Shown in pieces: positions 32,541 to 40,813 of a stretch of DNA of 64,000 nucleotides. The stretch's first letter is position 1. The number at the start of each line of letters is the position of its first letter. The position numbers and the translations under genes are program-made. The stretch is from the NCBI RefSeq assembly GCF_009659535.1, contig NZ_VJZZ01000002.1, forward strand, positions 372,001 through 436,000, given 5' to 3'. The notes under the pieces are model-generated. The model was given only the letters and a program-made list of their open reading frames with translations, ran no database searches and had not been told where the DNA came from. Origin of the DNA: Aggregicoccus sp. 17bor-14 (GTDB lineage: Bacteria; Myxococcota; Myxococcia; Myxococcales; Myxococcaceae).

Positions 32541-33060
32541 GCCGGCCGGGAGCCCAGCCTGGAATCGCGGCGGCTTGCTTCACCCACTCCGCGAGCTGCG
32601 CCTCGGGGAACTCACCCTCGTGGAGGTCGAGCCACCGCGCGGCCTTGCCCGTGCCGCCCGGCGGGACGGGCCGCAGGGACGTGCCCCCGAAGAAGGTCAC
32701 CTTCACGTAGCGGTTGAAGGCGTGGAGCGCGAGGAACCAGCCCTGACCCTCGATGCCGTAGAAGGGCGAGTTCCACTTCACCGCCTTGTGCACGTGCGGC
32801 ACGGTGCGGACGATGAGCGCATCGAGGCGCTCGCCGAGCGCGCGCTTCCAGCCGGGCATCGCGGCGATGTACGCCTGCACCGGCGCATCGCCGTCCGCCT
32901 TGGCGATGCGCGGGTTGCCGCCCGAGAGGAGGACAACCTTCTCGCCTCCGCGCGCATTCTTGGCTTTCGAAGCAGTCCGTGTGGCGGGCTTGCGCGACGC
33001 GGCCGGCGTCTTCGGCTTCGCCGTGCCTGCCTTGCGCGCGGGCTTTGCGGTTGTCTTCAT
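32533..33060 (-). CDS. DUF1801 (YdhG-like) domain protein
   Basis: A 175-residue protein. The first ~40 residues are Lys/Ala/Pro-rich and basic, with TAKPKT and TASKAK, another histone-like tail, here at the N-terminus. The DUF1801 domain follows: VQAYIAAMPGWKRALGERLDALIVRTVPHVHKAVKWNSPFYGIEGQGWFLALHAFNRYVKVTFFGG. The biochemical role of DUF1801/YdhG proteins is not established. The ATG at 33060 is used. The 3' end overlaps the convergent Cys-rich gene by 8 bases. Confidence 0.85.
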   Translation of the reverse strand: MKTTAKPARKAGTAKPKTPAASRKPATRTASKAKNARGGEKVVLLSGGNPRIAKADGDAPVQAYIAAMPGWKRALGERLDALIVRTVPHVHKAVKWNSPFYGIEGQGWFLALHAFNRYVKVTFFGGTSLRPVPPGGTGKAARWLDLHEGEFPEAQLAEWVKQAAAIPGWAPGRPM

Positions 33061-33100
33061 GCGGCTCGTGCCTCCACAAGGGCTCGTGCTTCCAACGGCT

Positions 33101-33454
33101 TCAACCGAGAAGCGCAACGCGAATGACACCGGCCACGACCGCGAAGCTGATGAGCGGCGCGACGGCAAAGCACCATACGAATTGCGCGAGGTAGCAAACC
33201 GCGAGCAGAGCATCGTTCTTCGGTGAATCGACATCGCTGCGAACGTAGCGAGATAGACGCAAGCCTGCCCGATACGCCGCTACCACGGATAGGAAGCCGA
33301 GCCCCGCGCCCAGAGGTGCGCTGATCATCAGCGCGAGACGGCCTGCACCGAAGAAGAGGCCCGCAGCAAGCGCGCTGCCCAGTGCGTTGCCTCCGGACAT
33401 CAACGTCAGGAGGTCCCACAAGCTCACGGTGCCCCTGGGGATTGGCAGCCTCAT
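33101..33454 (-). CDS. Small integral membrane protein, unknown function
   Basis: A 117-residue protein with about three membrane segments (ALGSALAAGLFFGAGRLALMI; LGAGLGFLSVVAAYRAG; LLAVCYLAQFVWCFAVAPLISFAVVAGVIRVALL). No family is recognised. The gene begins 9 bases after the stop of the next small membrane-protein gene on the same strand, so the two are probably co-transcribed and may work together. Confidence 0.65.
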   Translation of the reverse strand: MRLPIPRGTVSLWDLLTLMSGGNALGSALAAGLFFGAGRLALMISAPLGAGLGFLSVVAAYRAGLRLSRYVRSDVDSPKNDALLAVCYLAQFVWCFAVAPLISFAVVAGVIRVALLG

Positions 33455-33463
33455 CGCGCGCGC

Positions 33464-33802
33464 TCAGCAGCCGTGGGCGTGGGAGCTCGCCCAGAAAAAT
33501 GCGATGACGTTCAGCAGCAGTCCGCCTACCGCGAGGGCGAGTACGGCCAGGCTCGTACCCGAGGAGGCAGACTGCTCCCGGCGCCATGCACGCCACACGA
33601 AGACCAGCTGCGCCACGCCGAGTGCGATCGAGACGGGCCAGGCGAGGATGACGTTGTAGCTCCAGTCCATCAGGACCGCGCACAGCAGCGCACCCGCGCC
33701 CGCGGCGAGGCTCGCGACGCCGAACGCCAGGTGCACGGGCTTCGCCGGAGAGACCTCTGACGCCGGCTTATGCGGCCCCTGTGCGAGCACGTTGTCGAAC
33801 AT
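33464..33802 (-). CDS. Small integral membrane protein, unknown function
   Basis: A 112-residue protein with about three hydrophobic helices after a 25-residue cytoplasmic start (LAFGVASLAAGAGALLCAVLMDW; VILAWPVSIALGVAQLVFVW; LAVLALAVGGLLLNVIAFFW) and a short tail with His and Cys. No family is recognised. It starts 21 bases after the ADOP permease stop; a TGTAGCCT element in that gap could give it its own start of transcription. Confidence 0.62.
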   Translation of the reverse strand: MFDNVLAQGPHKPASEVSPAKPVHLAFGVASLAAGAGALLCAVLMDWSYNVILAWPVSIALGVAQLVFVWRAWRREQSASSGTSLAVLALAVGGLLLNVIAFFWASSHAHGC

Positions 33803-33809
33803 GCCGCCC

Positions 33810-33815
33810 AGGCTA
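33810..33815 (-). promoter_or_regulatory. TAGCCT -10-like element
   Basis: Minus-strand TGTAGCCT with a 7-base gap to ATG 33802, the same short geometry as the TAGGGT sites elsewhere. Confidence 0.35.
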
Positions 33816-33823
33816 CACCGCAG

Positions 33824-36259
33824 CTACTCCGCCCGCAGCGCGGAGAGGGGGTTCACCCGCGAGGCCCGCCGCGCCGGCAGCCAGCTCGCGAAGAGCGCGA
33901 CCGCCACCAGCAGCAGGGCGAGGCTCCCGAGCGTGAGGGGATCCGCGGGGCTCACCCCCATCAGCATCCCGCGCAGGCCCTGGCCCACCGCGAGCGCGAG
34001 CCCCGTGCCCACCGCCACGCCGATGAGCGCGAGCCGCAGGCCCTGGCGCAGCACCAGCCCCACCACCTCGTCGCCGCGCGCGCCCAGCGCCATGCGGATG
34101 CCGAGCTCGCGCGTCCGCACGCTCACCGCGTACGCGACCACGCCGTAGAGGCCGAGGCTCGCGAGCAAGAGGCCAATGGCCCCCAGCACGCCGGCCACGC
34201 TCCCCGCGATCTGCTGCGGCAGCAGCGCCATTCCGATGTAGTGGCGCAGGGGCTCGAGCTGCAGCGCCGCCACGGTGGGCTGCTGGGCGCGCAGCGCCTC
34301 CCGCAACAGGAGCACCGCGCGCGCCTCGTCGCCGCCCTGCGCGCGCACCAGCACGGAGGTATGGGCCGAGTAGCTCTGCGCGAGCGGCACCCACACCGCG
34401 GGCCGCGGCGCTGCGCCCCAGTCGTGCACCATCGCGTCCTTCACCACGCCCACCACCTGCACGGAGTCCTTGTCCAGGGTCACGCTGCGGCCCAGCGCGC
34501 TGCCCTCAGGGAGGTAGCGCCGGACGAAGGCCTCGTTCACCACCGCCACGCGCGGCGCCCCGGGCGCGTCCGTCGTGCTCATGTCCCTCCCCGCCACGAG
34601 CGGAATACCCAGCACCGCGAAGGTGCCTGGCGACAGCTCCGCGAAGTCCACCGCGAAGCCGGGCGCACCGGGCGGAGGCGTCTGCCCGGGCACGTTCAGG
34701 ACCTCCGTCTTGCGGCCCATCTCCAGCGGCACGATGGAGGCGAGCCCCACGGTTTCCACGCCGGGCATGGCGGAGAGCCGGGCGGTGAGCTCATTGAGGA
34801 AGACAGCCCCGTGCTGCGCATCGAGCCCGCCGGTGCGCAGGTCCAGGGACGCCACCGCGACGCCATCGGGACGGAAGCCCAGCTCGAGGCCGCGCGCGTG
34901 CTGCACCGCGCGCATCAGGAGCCCGGAGCCCGTGAGCAGCACCAGCGCGAGCGCCACCTGTCCCACGACGAAGGCCGAGCGCAACCGCGAGCCGCGCCGG
35001 CTGCCCGACGCATCTCCGCGCAGCGCAGGCAGCAGGTCGCCCCGGGCCCCGCGCAGCGCCGGCAGCAGGCCGAAGACGAGACCACACGCCAGCGCAGTGC
35101 CCAGCGCGAAGAGCAGCACGCGCACGTCGGGCTGCACGTCGAGCGCGAAGCGCACCGGGATGGGCGGCTCGAGCGCGAGCAGCGCATCGGTGGCCCACAC
35201 CGAGACCAGGAGCCCCGCGGCGCCGCCCAGCGTGAAGAGGAGCAGCGCCTCGGTGAGCAGCTGGCGAATGAGCCGGCCCTGGCCCGCCCCCAGCGCGAGC
35301 CGCACCGCGAGCTCGCTGCGCCGCGACACCGCCCGCGCGAGCAGCACGCCCGCCACGTTGACGCAGGCGATGAGCAGGATGAGGCCCGCGGCGGCAAACA
35401 GCACTGCGGCCACCGCCATCACCGGCCCCTGCATCTCGGGCTCCACGCCGCCCAGGGCCTGGAGGCGGATGCCGTGGTCGCGCAGGGTGTCGGGGTGGGC
35501 GAGCGCGAGCGCCTGGCCCAGCGCGTCCAGCTCGGCGGCGGCCTGCTTCGCGCTCGTGCCCTCCTTCACCCGCGCGAGGACCTCGAGCCACACGCTCTGC
35601 CTCGACTCCAGCAGCGCGCGGCCGGGCAGGATGCGCGGCTGCTGCGACACGCTCACCCACGCGTCGCGCGCCACCGTCACGCTGGGCCCGTGGAAGCCGC
35701 GCTCCGCCACGCCCACCACCGTGAACGACTGGCCGTTGAGCCGCACGCTCTGGCCCAGCACCGAGGGACTCGCGCCGAAGCGCCGCGTCCACAGCCCGTG
35801 ACTCATCACCATCACCGCGGGCGCTCCCGGCGCGTCGTCCTCCGGCGTGAGTAGCCGTCCGAGGCTCGCCTTCGTGCCCAGCGCCTGGAAGAAGCCCGCG
35901 GACACCAGCTGCCCGGCGAGGAGCTCGGGCGCCGCCTCGCCCGCGTCACCGAGCGAGAGGGGCCGGTCCGTCCACCCGCCCACTGCCTGCAGCGTCGTCG
36001 CCTTCGCGGCCAGGTCCTGCACGGTGGCCCACGAGAAGGCGTGCGGGCCGGAGTCGCCCTTCGAGGTGGCCTGCAGCGAGACGAGCTGCTCGGGGGCGGG
36101 GAAGGGGAGTGGGCGCAGGAACAGCGCGTTGATCAGCGTGAAGCTCGACGTGAAGGCCCCGAGCCCCACCGCCAGCGAGGCGATGGTGACCAGCCCCACC
36201 AGCGGGGTGCGCACCAGGTGCCGTACGGCGAGTCGTAGATCCTGAGCTACTCCGAACAT
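33824..36259 (-). CDS. ADOP-type FtsX/MacB permease (ABC transporter permease)
   Basis: An 811-residue permease of the duplicated orphan type. Each half has an FtsX-like transmembrane block and a MacB-like periplasmic domain: the N-terminal FGVAQDLRLAVRHLVRTPLVGLVTIASLAVGLGAFTSS helix, the mid-protein ACVNVAGVLLARAVSRRSELAVRLALGAGQGRLIRQLL block, and the C-terminal YAVSVRTRELGIRMALGARGDEVVGLVL block with PARRASRVNPLSALRAE at the end. These proteins usually need a separate LolD-like ATPase, and none is adjacent. The substrate is unknown; peptide, lipoprotein or antibiotic export is typical of the family. ATG 36259 gives the standard N-terminus. Confidence 0.88.
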   Translation of the reverse strand: MFGVAQDLRLAVRHLVRTPLVGLVTIASLAVGLGAFTSSFTLINALFLRPLPFPAPEQLVSLQATSKGDSGPHAFSWATVQDLAAKATTLQAVGGWTDRPLSLGDAGEAAPELLAGQLVSAGFFQALGTKASLGRLLTPEDDAPGAPAVMVMSHGLWTRRFGASPSVLGQSVRLNGQSFTVVGVAERGFHGPSVTVARDAWVSVSQQPRILPGRALLESRQSVWLEVLARVKEGTSAKQAAAELDALGQALALAHPDTLRDHGIRLQALGGVEPEMQGPVMAVAAVLFAAAGLILLIACVNVAGVLLARAVSRRSELAVRLALGAGQGRLIRQLLTEALLLFTLGGAAGLLVSVWATDALLALEPPIPVRFALDVQPDVRVLLFALGTALACGLVFGLLPALRGARGDLLPALRGDASGSRRGSRLRSAFVVGQVALALVLLTGSGLLMRAVQHARGLELGFRPDGVAVASLDLRTGGLDAQHGAVFLNELTARLSAMPGVETVGLASIVPLEMGRKTEVLNVPGQTPPPGAPGFAVDFAELSPGTFAVLGIPLVAGRDMSTTDAPGAPRVAVVNEAFVRRYLPEGSALGRSVTLDKDSVQVVGVVKDAMVHDWGAAPRPAVWVPLAQSYSAHTSVLVRAQGGDEARAVLLLREALRAQQPTVAALQLEPLRHYIGMALLPQQIAGSVAGVLGAIGLLLASLGLYGVVAYAVSVRTRELGIRMALGARGDEVVGLVLRQGLRLALIGVAVGTGLALAVGQGLRGMLMGVSPADPLTLGSLALLLVAVALFASWLPARRASRVNPLSALRAE

Positions 36260-36723
36260 GCGGGCCTCGAGGGCAGGGGGAGAGCGCCCACACGGCGCCG
36301 GCGCTCTGCGAGGAGCGTCGGTTTGCCAGTCGCGTGCCAGGAGCATCTTCGTCTGCCGGCCCGAGGTCCATCGTCGGACGCAGCCCGCGGGAGGGCCCCG
36401 GCGCCCCGCGCCGCTGAGCGCAGGTGGGACGCGGGATTCCCGGGATTGAACAGCGCGCCCGACGGCGACTGGGCGGAGGCTTTCGCGCAGGAGGTTGGAC
36501 GCGCAGGGCGGCGCGCCTGCTTCCTCTTCACGGACCTCGCGAACCCCACCTCCAGCGCCATCCATCCGCAGGTGGGGTACCGACAGCCGAGCGAGGCGCT
36601 GCTCGAGCGCGGATGCGCTCCGGCCCGTCCGGCCGATGACGGTAGAGGCCGGAATACGGGAGAAAGCCAGTAGCCCCGCACGGCGTCGATGCGCAGGGTC
36701 CGCGCACTGGACCTGGAGCGAGC
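36260..36723. other. Intergenic region with a decayed gene fragment
   Basis: 464 bases between the divergent ADOP permease and propeller-lipoprotein genes. It contains an acetyltransferase remnant (36470-36590, listed separately). Otherwise it should hold the promoters of the two flanking genes; an A/G-rich GGAG lies 9 bases before ATG 36724. No confident promoter was identified. Confidence 0.45.
36470..36590 (+). pseudogene. GNAT acetyltransferase C-terminal remnant
   Basis: The + frame reads DWAEAFAQEVGRAG, then CFLFTDLANPTSSAIHP and QVGYRQ. This is the C-terminal signature of a GNAT subfamily (FLFTDLANPTSNxIYxxIGYRP). No start, motif A or N-terminal half precedes it, and the sequence after YRQ is not like the family end. 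It appears to be the surviving fragment of a degraded gene. Confidence 0.6.
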
Positions 36724-38829
36724 ATGCGATCCCCGTGGCTGTTCTTCGGCTGTGCGTTGTGGCTCGCGTGCTCGAGCGGAGGCAAGGCACCCGTCACGCC
36801 GCCCGACACCGGGCGCGATGCCGGCTCGACGACGGTCGAGGTCCCGGATGCCGGGTCGACCGAGGTCGAGACCGTCGAGCCGACGGGCCCTGCCTACCGC
36901 GTGGTGGAGCTGCGCAGCGAGCCTGTCCCGTACGGCTCCCCGTCCATCCTGGACATGAGTCCCGGTGGGCTGGTGCTGGTGAGCGCGTTCCCCGCGGCGC
37001 CGTGGGTCTACGACCCGAAGACCGGGACGCGCCGGGAGGTGCCGCAGAGGGTGGAGGCCATCAACGACGCGGGCGTCACCGCCGGCATCCGCACCAGCGG
37101 GAGCAAGCTGCCCCCGGGTGACTGCGACGAGCGCGAGGTGTTCCTCCACTTCCCGGATGGGACGATCCGCGGGCTCGGGAATCCGGCGCGCGGCCTGGCC
37201 GCGGAGCGGTGCATGGAGCCGGGCTCCTCCATGCGCGCCGTGCGTGCGGTGGATGGGGCGAACCGCGTCCTCGTGGACTGGGACATCTTCGAGGAGGGGA
37301 CCTTCGTCACCGCCGTCTTCCTCTTCGACGGCGCGGCCTGGCACCGGCTGCCCAGCCTCGGCGGTCACGAGGACCAGAGCGGGGGCCTCGCGAAGGGCCT
37401 CGCCGTCGGGCGAACGCTGAGCCGGAGCCTGCCCGACGCGCCCATGCGGGTGGACGCCGTGGTGTGGCGCGACGGCGTGGCCTCGGCCCTGCCGGACCTC
37501 GGAGGCTGGGGGTTTGCCCACGCCGCGAACGATGCGGGAGAGGTCGTCGGCGAGGCCACGCGCTCCGAGAGGGGTGGCTCGGGCCAGGCCGTCCTCTGGC
37601 GCGGAGGGCGGGTGACGGAGCTCGGCGCCCTGCCCGGGCACACGGCCAGCGTCGCGACGGACATCAATGCGAGCGGTCAGATCGTCGGCACCTCGAGCTA
37701 CTTCGGGTGGGAGGGGCCGGGCAGCGCGCGCGGCGTCCTGTTCTCCGGAGGGCGGGTGCTCGACCTGAACGACCTCGTCGCGGAGCACGACGCCCTCATC
37801 AGCGAGGCGCTGCGCATCTCCGACAGCGGCGTCATCGCGGTCCTCCTTCGTGGGCCGGAGCTTCGCCCGGCGCTGCTCGTGCCGACGGGGGCACCGCCGA
37901 AGCCCGACGCCGCCTGGCGCTCGAAGGGGACGGTGCTGGCCGAGGCCGAGCTGGCGTCCGCGCTCGCGCTCGACGCGGAGCGCGTGTACTGGGTCTCCCG
38001 GAAGGCGGAAGGAGGGCTCGTCATCAAGACCGTCCCGAAGGACGGCGGAGCGGTGACCACGCTCTGGAGCGCCGACACCGGCTTCGGCTACGGGTACCTC
38101 GCCGTCGACGAGCAGTTCGTCTGGTTCGACTACCTGCCCTGCGCCGACTCGCGCTGTGACTCCTCGCCCCGCGGCATCTGGCGCGTGGCCAAGAGCGGAG
38201 GCCCCGCGCAGCACATGGTCGAGGGCGACAGCCTCTTCGCGCTCGGTGGGGACTGCGTCTACTCCACGCGCCAGAGCGCCCAGTACCCGACGCCGCCCGA
38301 GGACCTCATCGCGACGCCCCGCACCGGCGGTGAGCCGGTGCTGCTCGCGGGCGCGGAGTTCCAGGGCAGCCTCGCGGCGCGCGACGGCAAGGTCTACTTC
38401 GTCGAGGGCGTCCAGATGGGCAACTTCCACCTCCGGCAGCTCAGCGTCGTGGCGGACGGGAAGAAGACCGTGCTCGTGAGCCCAAGCCTCGAGGGCGCTA
38501 CCGCTGACCTGGGATACACGCTCGCGCTCGACGACCGCTCGCTCTTCTTCGACGCCGCTTCGGGTCTCCTGCGCATCCCTCTGGAGGGAGGTGCGCCGGA
38601 GACAGTCGCCCCGGGAGTGCGCGGAGGCGGCCTGGAGGCGAGTGCAGGCTCCCTCTTCTGGACGCAGCAGCCGGATGGCAAGAAGCCCGGCTGCGTCGCG
38701 CACGTGAGCGCGAAGGGCGGAACGCCGGCGTGTCTGGACAGTGGGTACTGGCGCTACGTCTCGGCGCGCGCGGACGAGCACTTCGTCTACTTCCTGCGCG
38801 ACCTGCAGATCGTGCGGATGCCGCGGTAG
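36724..38829 (+). CDS. Lipoprotein with HAF-type repeats and propeller-like domain
   Basis: A 701-residue exported lipoprotein. The signal sequence ends LWLACSS (C16). After a Thr/Val/Asp linker, residues ~55-390 contain HAF-type repeats (VVGEATRSERGGSGQAVLW; LGALPGHTASVATDINASGQIVGTSS). The second half (~410-700) has propeller blades with 'DAERVYWVSRKAEGGLVIKTVPKDGGAVTTLWS' and 'DDRSLFFDAASGLLRIPLEGGAPETVAPG' patterns. It probably folds as two beta-propellers outside the cytoplasm. Function is unknown; ligand binding is typical of such proteins. ATG 36724 has a GGAG six bases upstream. Confidence 0.8.
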   Translation: MRSPWLFFGCALWLACSSGGKAPVTPPDTGRDAGSTTVEVPDAGSTEVETVEPTGPAYRVVELRSEPVPYGSPSILDMSPGGLVLVSAFPAAPWVYDPKTGTRREVPQRVEAINDAGVTAGIRTSGSKLPPGDCDEREVFLHFPDGTIRGLGNPARGLAAERCMEPGSSMRAVRAVDGANRVLVDWDIFEEGTFVTAVFLFDGAAWHRLPSLGGHEDQSGGLAKGLAVGRTLSRSLPDAPMRVDAVVWRDGVASALPDLGGWGFAHAANDAGEVVGEATRSERGGSGQAVLWRGGRVTELGALPGHTASVATDINASGQIVGTSSYFGWEGPGSARGVLFSGGRVLDLNDLVAEHDALISEALRISDSGVIAVLLRGPELRPALLVPTGAPPKPDAAWRSKGTVLAEAELASALALDAERVYWVSRKAEGGLVIKTVPKDGGAVTTLWSADTGFGYGYLAVDEQFVWFDYLPCADSRCDSSPRGIWRVAKSGGPAQHMVEGDSLFALGGDCVYSTRQSAQYPTPPEDLIATPRTGGEPVLLAGAEFQGSLAARDGKVYFVEGVQMGNFHLRQLSVVADGKKTVLVSPSLEGATADLGYTLALDDRSLFFDAASGLLRIPLEGGAPETVAPGVRGGGLEASAGSLFWTQQPDGKKPGCVAHVSAKGGTPACLDSGYWRYVSARADEHFVYFLRDLQIVRMPR

Positions 38830-38841
38830 GCGAGACCGAAG

Positions 38842-38857
38842 GGGACCCGCGGGTCCC
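38842..38857. terminator. GC palindrome after propeller-lipoprotein gene
   Basis: GGGACCC-GC-GGGTCCC, starting 13 bases after the stop, followed by TTC. It is a short but strong terminator-like hairpin. Confidence 0.5.
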
Positions 38858-39095
38858 TTCCGACTGCACATGTTTCGACTGCCTGCTGCCTTGCCATGCA
38901 GGCTTTCATGGTAATGTTGTCTGCACTTCCCTCCCCCAGCGAGCCTCGCTCCGGGCAACGGAAGAGCCGTCCCCCCCAGAGCTCGCAGGAGCAACGCTGG
39001 CTGCGTCCCCACGCTGCGTTGCTTCCGGCTCACCCCCTACCGAGTCCTCTTTGACCATCGCCCTTGCAGCGCAGCGTCACCCGACCGTCCGCAGC

Positions 39096-40481
39096 ATGCT
39101 CCTCTCGCTCCTCACCCTCACGCTGCTCGCGTGCGGCGGCGGCACCCCGGAGGGCAGCGGCACTGCGCCCCTCCTCTCGGGCACCACGCCCGCCGATGGC
39201 GCCACCGGCATCTCGCTCAACACGCGGGTGACGGCCACCTTCGACAGCGAGATGCAGCCGCTCTCGGCCACCACCTTCACGCTGAAGCAGGGCAGCACGG
39301 TCATCGCCAGCGCGCTCGCGCACAGCACCGACGGCACCATCGCGACGCTCACCCCCACGGTGAACCTCGCGCCCTCCACGCGCTACACCGCCACCCTCAG
39401 CACGGAGGCGAGGTCGGCCGCGGGTGACGCGCTCGCCACCGCGCGCACCTGGTCCTTCACCACCGGCACCGAGGCGGACGCCACGCCGCCGCAGGTGAGG
39501 TCCACCGGCCCCACCGCGAACGCCACGGGCGTCGCCACGAACCGCCGCCTCACGGCCACCTTCAGCGAGGCCATGGACCCCGTCTCCCTCACCTCCGCCA
39601 CCTTCACGGTGCGCCAGGGCAGCACGCCCGTCTCGGGCAACGTCACCTACGGCCCCGGCACCCTCGCCACCTTCGTGCCGGCGAGCTCCCTCGCGGTGAA
39701 TGCCCGCTTCGACGCCACGCTCTCCACGGGGGTGCGCGACCTCAACGGCAACGCGCTCGCCGCGGCCTACAGCTGGAGCTTCACCACCGGCACCACCGCC
39801 GCCCGCGGCCCGGCCCCGGTCGGCCTCGGTACTGCGGATGACTACGCCATCCTCGCCAAGACGGGCGTGTCCTCGGTGCCCGACTCCACCGTGACGGGCG
39901 ACATCGGCCTCGGGCCGGCCGCCGCCAGCTACCTCACCGGCTTCTCGCTGGTCGCCGACGCCACCAACGTCTTCGCCACCAGCACCCAGCTCGTCGGCCG
40001 CGCCTATGCCGCGAACTACGCGGTGCCCACGCCCTCCAACCTCACCACCGCCGTCTCCAACATGGAGAGCGCCTACACGGACGCCGCGAGCCGCCCCACG
40101 CCGGACTTCCTCGAGCTGGGCACCGGTAACCTCGGTGGCCGCACGCTCGCCCCCGGCCTCTACAAGTGGACCAGCAGCGTGACCGTGCCCACGGACGTGA
40201 CGCTGTCCGGTGGCGCCAACGACGTGTGGATCCTGCAGAGCACGGGCGACCTCACCCTCGCGGCGAACACCCGCATCACGCTCGCCGGCGGCGCACTGGC
40301 CAAGAACATCTTCTGGCAGATCGCCGGCCGCGCCACCTTCGGCGCGGGCGCCCACTTCGAGGGCATCCTGCTCTGCAAGACGGACGTGACACTTCAGACG
40401 GGCGCCACGATGAACGGCCGCATCCTCTCGCAGACGCAGGTGGCCCTGCAGCAGGCCACCGTCACGCAGCCCGCGCCGTAG
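39096..40481 (+). CDS. Ice-binding-like (DUF3494) lipoprotein with two Ig-like domains
   Basis: A 461-residue lipoprotein. The signal sequence ends LTLTLLACGGG (lipobox). Residues ~27-125 and ~130-233 are two Big_5-type Ig domains, each beginning with the 'P-x-x-x-A-T-G-(I/V)-(S/A)-x-N-x-R-(V/L)-T-A-T-F' pattern and ending WSFTTGT. Residues ~245-458 match the DUF3494 ice-binding fold: DDYAILAKTGVSSVPDSTVTGDIGLGP, LGGRTLAPGLYKWTSSV, and FWQIAGRATFGAGAHFEGILL. DUF3494 proteins include ice-binding adhesins, but many members in non-cold bacteria have unknown ligands, so a surface adhesion or ligand-binding role is the safer reading. Confidence 0.88.
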   Translation: MLLSLLTLTLLACGGGTPEGSGTAPLLSGTTPADGATGISLNTRVTATFDSEMQPLSATTFTLKQGSTVIASALAHSTDGTIATLTPTVNLAPSTRYTATLSTEARSAAGDALATARTWSFTTGTEADATPPQVRSTGPTANATGVATNRRLTATFSEAMDPVSLTSATFTVRQGSTPVSGNVTYGPGTLATFVPASSLAVNARFDATLSTGVRDLNGNALAAAYSWSFTTGTTAARGPAPVGLGTADDYAILAKTGVSSVPDSTVTGDIGLGPAAASYLTGFSLVADATNVFATSTQLVGRAYAANYAVPTPSNLTTAVSNMESAYTDAASRPTPDFLELGTGNLGGRTLAPGLYKWTSSVTVPTDVTLSGGANDVWILQSTGDLTLAANTRITLAGGALAKNIFWQIAGRATFGAGAHFEGILLCKTDVTLQTGATMNGRILSQTQVALQQATVTQPAP

Positions 40482-40813
40482 TCCACACGCGGGTCCAATG
40501 AATTACCCGAGGGGCAGGTCCGCACACCGGGCCTGCCCCTCTCCCTTGCGTGCGCCTGGCGCAGCTTGGACAGGGTCCGCAGAGGGACGGTGTCGGCCTG
40601 GCAGGTGAGCACCCAGCGGGTGAGCAGTGGCTCAGGGCGCGCCGGTGGGAGCCGAGTACTCGGCGGTGGGGCCACCGTCTGGACGCGGGAACGGCGAGCC
40701 GCCGCGCAGCGCTCGCCCTGCTGCAGCGGCACGGTGGTGCTCCAGAAGCCGCCGGCGAAGAACTCCACGCCCGGAGTGAGCCGGAGACGCGTCGGGCGCT
40801 GCCGCGCCCCGCC
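40482..40813. other. Intergenic region between convergent genes
   Basis: 332 bases after the ice-binding gene. The first part holds a terminator hairpin (40509-40541). The rest has open frames on both strands, but none shows a start signal, a familiar domain or codon usage better than chance. I see no gene in it. Confidence 0.45.
40509..40541. terminator. 10-bp hairpin after ice-binding-like gene
   Basis: GAGGGGCAGG pairs with CCTGCCCCTC over a 13-base loop, 27 bases after the stop, followed by TCCCTT. Confidence 0.65.

Noticed and set aside
36247-39033. 928-codon minus-strand frame over the propeller lipoprotein
   Set aside because: Shadow of a well-supported plus-strand gene; no signal peptide, domain or start signal.
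40394-40768. 124-codon minus-strand frame after the ice-binding gene
   Set aside because: No ribosome binding site or domain; it overlaps a terminator hairpin and the 3' end of a well-supported gene.
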